Origin: JBDKGH01 sp039798265
GTDB taxonomy: Bacteria > Bacteroidota > Bacteroidia > Flavobacteriales_D > Sanyastnellaceae
Reading direction: 5' to 3'
Assembly (NCBI GenBank): GCA_039798265.1
Contig: JBDKGH010000001.1
Coordinates: forward strand, 1-18,385
Length of the DNA: 18,385 nucleotides
This document shows, piece after piece, positions 14,057 to 18,385 of the stretch. The notes beneath the pieces are model-generated. The model saw only the letters and a program-made list of their open reading frames with translations, had not been told where the DNA came from and searched no databases. The position numbers and the translations under genes are program-made. Position 1 is the stretch's first letter. Each line of letters begins with the position of its first letter.

Positions 14057-14998
14057 TTATGATATGATAAAGTGTGAACTAATGGAACGGTTTTCAACCA
14101 AATTTTCGAGAACGTCGGCAAACAGTTGTGCCGTGCTCAATACTTTGATTTTATCCGTTGGTTTTCCTTCTTTCAAAGGAATGCTGTCTGTTACAATCAA
14201 TTCGCTGATTTTTGATTCAGCAATGCGTTCGTAAGCAGGACCGCTTAACACAGGATGAGTACAAATCGCACGTACACTCAAGGCTCCGTGTTCGATCATC
14301 ATTTCTGCTGCCTTGCACAAAGTGCCTGCAGTGTCAACCATGTCGTCGATCAATACTACATTCTTTCCAGCAACATCACCAATAACGGTCATGCTTTCTA
14401 CCTTGTTAGCCACCTTGCGCTGCTTGTAGCAAATAGCGAGGTCAACACCGAGGATTTTCGCGTAGGCATTTGCACGCTTTGTTCCTCCGGTATCTGGAGC
14501 AGCGATAATCAAGTCCGGAATATTCATCTGTTGAAGATGCGGAATGAAAATAGTGCTCGCATACAAGTGATCCACTGGCACCTCAAAGAAACCTTGAATC
14601 TGCTCTGCGTGTAGGTCCATCGTGATCACGCGATTCACCCCAGCTGCAGTGAGCAGATTGGCCACCAACTTCGCACCAATCGCCACACGTGGTTTGTCTT
14701 TACGATCTTGACGTGCAAACCCGAAGTAAGGCATTACAGCCACAATTCGTTTTGCCGATGCGCGCTTAGCGGCATCAATCAAGAGCAAAAGCTCAAACAA
14801 GTTGTCGGTTGGGGGAAACGTTGATTGAACAATGATTACATCTTTACCGCGAACTGTTTCTTCAATGCTCGGCTGAAACTCTCCATCGCTGAAGCGCTGC
14901 AACAATACATTACCCAATTCTACGCCCAGTCCTTCTGCAATCCCTTTCCCTAAGTAAGTAGATGCCGAACCAGCTAATATTTTCACCATGTCATTCAT
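14057..14998 (-). CDS. prs: Ribose-phosphate pyrophosphokinase
   Basis: Makes PRPP from ribose 5-phosphate and ATP, feeding purine, pyrimidine, NAD, His and Trp synthesis. It has 313 aa, the normal class I length. Visible are FSDGEFQPSIEETVRG, the ATP-binding YFGFARQDRKDKPR (91-104), the DLHAEQIQGFF loop with H130 and the PRPP loop VVLIDDMVDTAGT (214-226). ATG 14998 gives MNDMVKILAGSAS. The second Met (ATG at 14989) is a possible start and would lengthen the leader by 9 nt. A well-spaced promoter and a small 5'-terminal hairpin lie just upstream. Confidence 0.96.
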   Translation of the reverse strand: MNDMVKILAGSASTYLGKGIAEGLGVELGNVLLQRFSDGEFQPSIEETVRGKDVIIVQSTFPPTDNLFELLLLIDAAKRASAKRIVAVMPYFGFARQDRKDKPRVAIGAKLVANLLTAAGVNRVITMDLHAEQIQGFFEVPVDHLYASTIFIPHLQQMNIPDLIIAAPDTGGTKRANAYAKILGVDLAICYKQRKVANKVESMTVIGDVAGKNVVLIDDMVDTAGTLCKAAEMMIEHGALSVRAICTHPVLSGPAYERIAESKISELIVTDSIPLKEGKPTDKIKVLSTAQLFADVLENLVENRSISSHFIIS

Positions 14999-15000
14999 GA

Positions 15001-15017
15001 GGCCCCGTTTGAGGGCC
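15001..15017 (-). promoter_or_regulatory. Small hairpin next to the prs start codon
   Basis: The minus strand reads GGCCC (15017-15013), a 7-nt loop, then GGGCC (15005-15001), a 5-bp GC stem ending 2 nt before ATG 14998. If transcription starts 3 nt after the -7 box (about 15016), the hairpin forms the very 5' end of the mRNA. It could affect stability or initiation; chance is not excluded. Confidence 0.35.
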
Positions 15018-15018
15018 G

Positions 15019-15048
15019 CAAAGATAGTTATTAACAGGGGGAAACCAA
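15019..15048 (-). promoter_or_regulatory. Promoter of prs-rplY
   Basis: The minus strand has TTG (15048-15046) and, after 19 nt, TATCTTTG (15026-15019), a good Bacteroidota -33/-7 pair. Expected start is near 15016, giving a leader of about 18 nt. Confidence 0.68.
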
Positions 15049-15096
15049 GGATATTTTTTGAGTTTTAGCGTTAAAAATCAGCGCTCGCCCAAAGTT

Positions 15097-16092
15097 CTAG
15101 CCCGCAAAGGCATATCCTTCGTACTTCTGAGATATTTCGTCGAGTTTCGCCATAACCGCTTCGGCTTCACCCATGGTTACCAGGGCCATGCGGTCGTCTT
15201 TAAAATGAGATATGCCCTTAAAATAATTGGTGTAGTGCCTCCTCATCTCCAAAACACCGAGTTTTTCTCCTTTCCACTTCACTGAAAACTCAAAGTGACG
15301 GCGGCAGGCTTCTACTCTTTGCGCCATAGTGGGCGGCGGCAATAACTCTCCGGTCTTAAAATAGTGTTTGATTTCATTGAAAATCCAAGGATATCCAATG
15401 CTTGCTCTTCCGATCATTATCCCATCAACACCATATCTATTGCGGTATTCCATCGCCTTTTGTGGCGAGTCAATATCTCCATTACCAAAAATAGGAATCT
15501 TGATCCGCGGATTTTCCTTGACCTTTGCAATGAGGGTCCAATCGGCCTCACCCTTGTACATCTGCACTCGCGTGCGACCGTGTATGGTCAAGGCTTGGAT
15601 TCCGATGTCCTGAAGGCGCTCTGCTACTTCTACTATGTTCTTACTGCTATCGTCCCAACCTAAGCGCGTTTTTACAGTAACGGGCAACTTCGTAGCCTTT
15701 ACCACCGCTTCTGTCATGGCCACCATCTTCGGAATATCCTTCAATATTCCTGCTCCTGCTCCTTTACAGGTTACTTTCATCACCGGACATCCATAATTGA
15801 TGTCCAATAAATCTGGCCTCGTTTGCTCAATAATTTCAGCGCATTTGACCATGGTGTCAATCTCACTTCCGAAAATTTGCACGCCAATGGGTCGCTCATA
15901 TTCAAATATATCGAGCTTCATTCTGCTTTTAGCGGCGTCCCTGATCAATCCCTCCGAACTGATGAATTCTGTGTACATCAAGTCAGCGCCATTCTCTTTG
16001 CACACCAAACGAAAAGGCGGATCGCTCACATCCTCCATGGGAGCGAGCAATAAAGGAAATTCCGGCAATTCTATGTGTGCTATTTTCGGCAT
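15097..16092 (-). CDS. dusB: tRNA-dihydrouridine synthase, DusB type
   Basis: FMN enzyme that reduces uridine in tRNA D-loops. It has 331 aa. LLLAPMEDVSDPPFR is the FMN-binding start, C102 in NYGCPVMKVTCKGAGAG is the catalytic cysteine, and VTVKTRLGWDD, LTIHGRTRVQMYKGEADW, FGNGDI and GIMIGRASIGYPW complete the TIM-barrel signature. RRHYTNYFKG marks the C-terminal tRNA-binding helical domain. ATG 16092 is used because MPKIAHIELPEFPLLLAPM fits the family; the frame open to 16122 starts upstream of the -7 box. The -7 box (TACCTTTG) ends 7 nt before the ATG, so the leader is only a few bases. Confidence 0.94.
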   Translation of the reverse strand: MPKIAHIELPEFPLLLAPMEDVSDPPFRLVCKENGADLMYTEFISSEGLIRDAAKSRMKLDIFEYERPIGVQIFGSEIDTMVKCAEIIEQTRPDLLDINYGCPVMKVTCKGAGAGILKDIPKMVAMTEAVVKATKLPVTVKTRLGWDDSSKNIVEVAERLQDIGIQALTIHGRTRVQMYKGEADWTLIAKVKENPRIKIPIFGNGDIDSPQKAMEYRNRYGVDGIMIGRASIGYPWIFNEIKHYFKTGELLPPPTMAQRVEACRRHFEFSVKWKGEKLGVLEMRRHYTNYFKGISHFKDDRMALVTMGEAEAVMAKLDEISQKYEGYAFAG

Positions 16093-16099
16093 TGGCCTG

Positions 16100-16107
16100 C
16101 AAAGGTA
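16100..16107 (-). promoter_or_regulatory. -7 box of the dusB promoter
   Basis: The minus strand reads TACCTTTG, an exact TAnnTTTG match, 7 nt before ATG 16092. A T-run about 20 nt upstream may stand in for the -33 box. Confidence 0.5.
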
Positions 16108-16168
16108 CGGCGTTCCTTTCATGTAAAAAATTTCCCGTATTTATGCTGTCTCATCTTTTCTTTGCTCC

Positions 16169-17053
16169 ATGAAGAATATCCTTTTTCAACACATGAACCC
16201 CCGCACGAAGTTGATCCTCGTCGGGTCCTTCCTCCTGCTAGGTATCGCGCTGGGTGCTGTTTTAGCAGCCGTTGTAGCCATATATGGCTTTCATATTCCG
16301 CTAAACGATGTGGCCAACATCACCATCGACCCTGATCGTGAACTAGCCCGCGCTATTCTGTGGATGAATAATGCAACTCAGGTAGGCGCCTTTCTTTTTC
16401 CTGTTTTGCTGGCCTACATGCTCTTTGGGCAAAAAGACCTCAGCCCACTGAAGTTTAAAATTCCTTTGTGGTTCTATGTTATCGCACCCATTTGGATCCT
16501 AAGCGCAAATGGTATCATTGACCTTCTTGCTCAATTGAACAAAGCTATTATTCCCGCAGGAAGTGCTTTGGAAAAATTACTTCTCCCTGCCGAGCAAAAA
16601 GGGGAGCAACTGGTGCAATTGTTTTTACAATCTGAAACAGGAATTCCCATGAGCCTGCTGCTATTCAGTATGGCTATTCTTCCCGGATTGTGCGAAGAGT
16701 TTCTTTTTCGAGGGTTGATTCAACCTTTATTGATAAAAACCACGAATCGTATTCATCTTTCGGTATGGGTGGCTGCTGCTCTTTTTAGTTTTATTCACTT
16801 CCAATTCTACGGATTCATTCCACGCCTCATTCTCGGTGCTATGCTCGGGTATCTTGTTCTTTGGACTGGAAGTATTTGGCCAGCTATCATTGCGCACATT
16901 ACCAATAATGCTATCGCTTTGGCTGCTTATTATGTCAACAACGAAAGCATGGAAGCACCCATCAGCACCTCTAACTATATAGTTTCTTTCATCTTCTTTA
17001 CCGCCATTACTTATTTCATCTACCGCCACCGGCAGAATAAAATCATCGCTTAA
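16169..17053 (+). CDS. CPBP family intramembrane glutamic endopeptidase
   Basis: Polytopic membrane protein of 294 aa with about seven hydrophobic segments (roughly 14-40, 72-88, 102-120, 160-173, 197-212, 218-256 in two stretches and 268-285). The CPBP (CAAX protease and bacteriocin-processing, Abi) motifs are present: E176-E177 and R181 in LCEEFLFRG, H210 in FSFIHF, and H243 with N246/N247 in IAHITNNAIA. These are the residues that form the active site in Rce1-like proteases. The substrate is unknown; no bacteriocin or CAAX-like gene lies nearby. ATG 16169 is used, with ATG 16193 as an alternative. The gene is divergent from dusB and ends at a strong hairpin. Confidence 0.9.
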   Translation: MKNILFQHMNPRTKLILVGSFLLLGIALGAVLAAVVAIYGFHIPLNDVANITIDPDRELARAILWMNNATQVGAFLFPVLLAYMLFGQKDLSPLKFKIPLWFYVIAPIWILSANGIIDLLAQLNKAIIPAGSALEKLLLPAEQKGEQLVQLFLQSETGIPMSLLLFSMAILPGLCEEFLFRGLIQPLLIKTTNRIHLSVWVAAALFSFIHFQFYGFIPRLILGAMLGYLVLWTGSIWPAIIAHITNNAIALAAYYVNNESMEAPISTSNYIVSFIFFTAITYFIYRHRQNKIIA

Positions 17054-17067
17054 AAGAGTGACCAAAT

Positions 17068-17104
17068 AAAAAGTCCCGCTTGATATTTCAAGCGGGACTT
17101 TTTT
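17068..17104. terminator. Bidirectional terminator between the CPBP gene and the T9SS protein gene
   Basis: AAGTCCCGCTTGA (17071-17083) pairs over 13 bp with TTCAAGCGGGACTT shifted by one base (17088-17100), with loop TATT. A-runs before and T-runs after extend the pairing and serve both convergent transcripts. Confidence 0.9.
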
Positions 17105-17123
17105 ATGTTCTTATCTATTGTTC

Positions 17124-18385
17124 TTAGCGAACTACAGACTGCGTTGCAATCATTTTACCTTGATTCAATACTTGTACTGAATAAACTCCTTGGCTCATTC
17201 CGCTCATATCGATCAACATGCGTTGTGTATTACCTTTTTCCTGCTTCACTAATTGTCCTGCAGTATTGTAAATGCGCACCTCTGATTGAGCTCCATTCAC
17301 GCCATTGAACGTCACTTGCAAGCCATTGATGGTGCTGATTATATCCACTATGTTTGACGCTGCCAAATCAGCTACGCTCACCACCGTTTCTACTGTTACA
17401 GTAACCTCAGATGTTGCAGAGCAGTAATCATTAGCGGCATTCACCACCACGTTATATGTACCAGCAGTAGTGAACACTTGATCGAATGTCATATCGCCAC
17501 CTGCAGCCACACCATTGATGGTCCAAGCAAAGTGGTTGGCATTAGGAGCTTCTACACCGAAGGTAATAGTGCCTGAAGTGCCTTCTACAATTTGCAATGA
17601 ATTAGCACTTGCACTAGCAAGAGCAGTTACTGCATTTTCGTCGCGAAGATCCACGTTGAAGGTTTGAGATCCGCAAGCATGCGACACTGTCACTTCATAA
17701 ACATCCGCATTCAATGACTCTACCAATGCAGACACTTCAGTGCTTTCACCGCTCATTTGAGATTGTGTGCCTGTGATGGTGTAAACAAATGATTCTGCGT
17801 TTTGTACATTGATTGCAATGGTACCGTCATTTGTCAAGTTACATGAAGCAACGGTTGAAGCTACTTCAGAAAGCACTTCAGCTGGCTCATTGATTGAAAC
17901 AGAAACGACAGTAGCACCGCACAATTCTTCAGTGTTCTGTACAGAAACTTGATAATTACCTGCGGCCAAAGCTGAGGCATCAGCAACTGGAGCGCCCATT
18001 TCGTCGCTTACTACATTGTTCCAGACGCCTTCTGTAGTAGCCACCTGAATAGCACCATTATTTTGTCCAAAACAAGTAGCGTCGGCAGATGTAATCGCAG
18101 CTGGAGCTGAGAAGCGAACGTTCATTCGGTTTCCTTGGTAAGCTGCATCAGCAGTAAATGAAATTTCTGCGCCAGCTTCGAAAGCAAATACTTCACCTGT
18201 AAAGGTGTCTTCGATAGACACACATACACCCAATGGAAGGTTTTGACTTTCTGTATTCTTGATGATATAAGTGCCTGCTGCAGGTAGATCCAAATACATT
18301 GGAATTACCAAGCCAGCCGTCAATAATGGACGAGAATCAATGCTTACTTGGCGGTTATCACTTGCCACCAAAGCAAACTCTGGAG
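17124..18385 (-). CDS. T9SS-secreted protein with SprB-like repeats and C-terminal sorting domain, 5' end missing
   Basis: The last 420 or so codons of a larger gene whose start lies beyond the right edge; the frame is open to base 18384, and the TTG at 18371 is just an internal codon. Two SprB-like units are seen: one around ATCFGQNNGAIQVATTEGVW and one around ASCNLTNDGTIAINV, each followed by an Ala/Val-rich beta segment. A PKD-like domain follows (FAWTINGVAAGG to TFDQVFTTAGTYNVVVNA). The last 80 or so residues are a type A T9SS sorting domain (VRIYNTAGQLVKQEKG, ending MSQGVYSVQVLNQGKMIATQSVVR in positions just before the stop). These proteins cross the outer membrane by T9SS and are attached to the surface or released. 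Function beyond adhesion or surface display is not indicated. Confidence 0.88.
   Translation of the reverse strand, partial: PEFALVASDNRQVSIDSRPLLTAGLVIPMYLDLPAAGTYIIKNTESQNLPLGVCVSIEDTFTGEVFAFEAGAEISFTADAAYQGNRMNVRFSAPAAITSADATCFGQNNGAIQVATTEGVWNNVVSDEMGAPVADASALAAGNYQVSVQNTEELCGATVVSVSINEPAEVLSEVASTVASCNLTNDGTIAINVQNAESFVYTITGTQSQMSGESTEVSALVESLNADVYEVTVSHACGSQTFNVDLRDENAVTALASASANSLQIVEGTSGTITFGVEAPNANHFAWTINGVAAGGDMTFDQVFTTAGTYNVVVNAANDYCSATSEVTVTVETVVSVADLAASNIVDIISTINGLQVTFNGVNGAQSEVRIYNTAGQLVKQEKGNTQRMLIDMSGMSQGVYSVQVLNQGKMIATQSVVR

Noticed and set aside
14047..14121. Longer N-terminus of L25
   Set aside because: It overlaps the end of prs; MKQITLSGSVRE at 14046 is the normal start.
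15058..15096. Possible terminator between dusB and prs
   Set aside because: Only a weak 4-bp stem with no clear T-run was found, so some dusB read-through into prs is possible. Not called.
1..18385. CRISPR arrays, tRNA genes, insertion sequences, attachment sites
   Set aside because: No regularly spaced direct repeats, cloverleaf-like sequence, transposase motifs or flanking repeats were seen on reading either strand.

Overview
The window looks like chromosomal DNA of a Bacteroidota member, probably flavobacterial or a relative. Three things suggest this. Several genes are preceded by the Bacteroidota -7 promoter box TAnnTTTG, and Shine-Dalgarno sites are largely absent. The last gene has SprB-like repeats and a C-terminal type IX secretion (T9SS) sorting domain. 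The prs-rplY-pth order is one often seen in this phylum. No tRNA, rRNA, IS element, CRISPR array or prophage gene was seen.

Layout. (1) 1-3850: the end of a mutagenesis/DNA-damage cassette. A SOS-response-associated peptidase (SRAP/YedK/HMCES) gene, cut by the window edge, lies 2 nt upstream of a short DnaE2-type polymerase. The SRAP protein ends in a textbook beta-clamp-binding peptide (QLNLF), and the polymerase ends in QLDL. (2) 3851-7935: a methionine operon, metY-metX-hom, with overlapping genes. Its 509-nt upstream region holds two consecutive Met/Cys-rich leader peptides (cores MMCCMC and MMMCMMMCC). Each is followed by a strong intrinsic terminator and has a complementary antiterminator segment inside the leader ORF. 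I read this as a tandem ribosome-mediated attenuator that senses Met and Cys charging, and it is the most notable element in the window. (3) 8040-9016, minus strand: a YceI-like protein without a signal peptide and a MutT-type Nudix hydrolase. (4) 9137-10718: an ECF sigma factor and a membrane protein that is probably its anti-sigma factor. (5) 10797-12787: a nitric-oxide sensing module made of a stand-alone H-NOX, a histidine kinase with an N-terminal H-NOX-associated (HNOBA-like) domain, and a single-domain response regulator. (6) 12789-14998, minus strand: prs, rplY and pth. (7) 15097-16092, minus: dusB, divergent from a CPBP-family membrane protease at 16169-17053. (8) 17124-18385, minus: the C-terminal part of a T9SS-secreted protein.

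How the genes work together. Hom makes homoserine, MetX acetylates it, and MetY adds sulfide to give homocysteine. Control by both Met codons (the product) and Cys codons (the competing sulfur sink) fits that chemistry. The H-NOX, kinase and regulator form a self-contained signalling relay with no output gene beside it. Strong hairpins close the convergent junctions hom/yceI and CPBP/T9SS, but the convergent regulator/pth junction has only 1 nt and no terminator.

All RNA pairings, promoter boxes and family assignments were made by eye from the sequence. No search or folding program was run.
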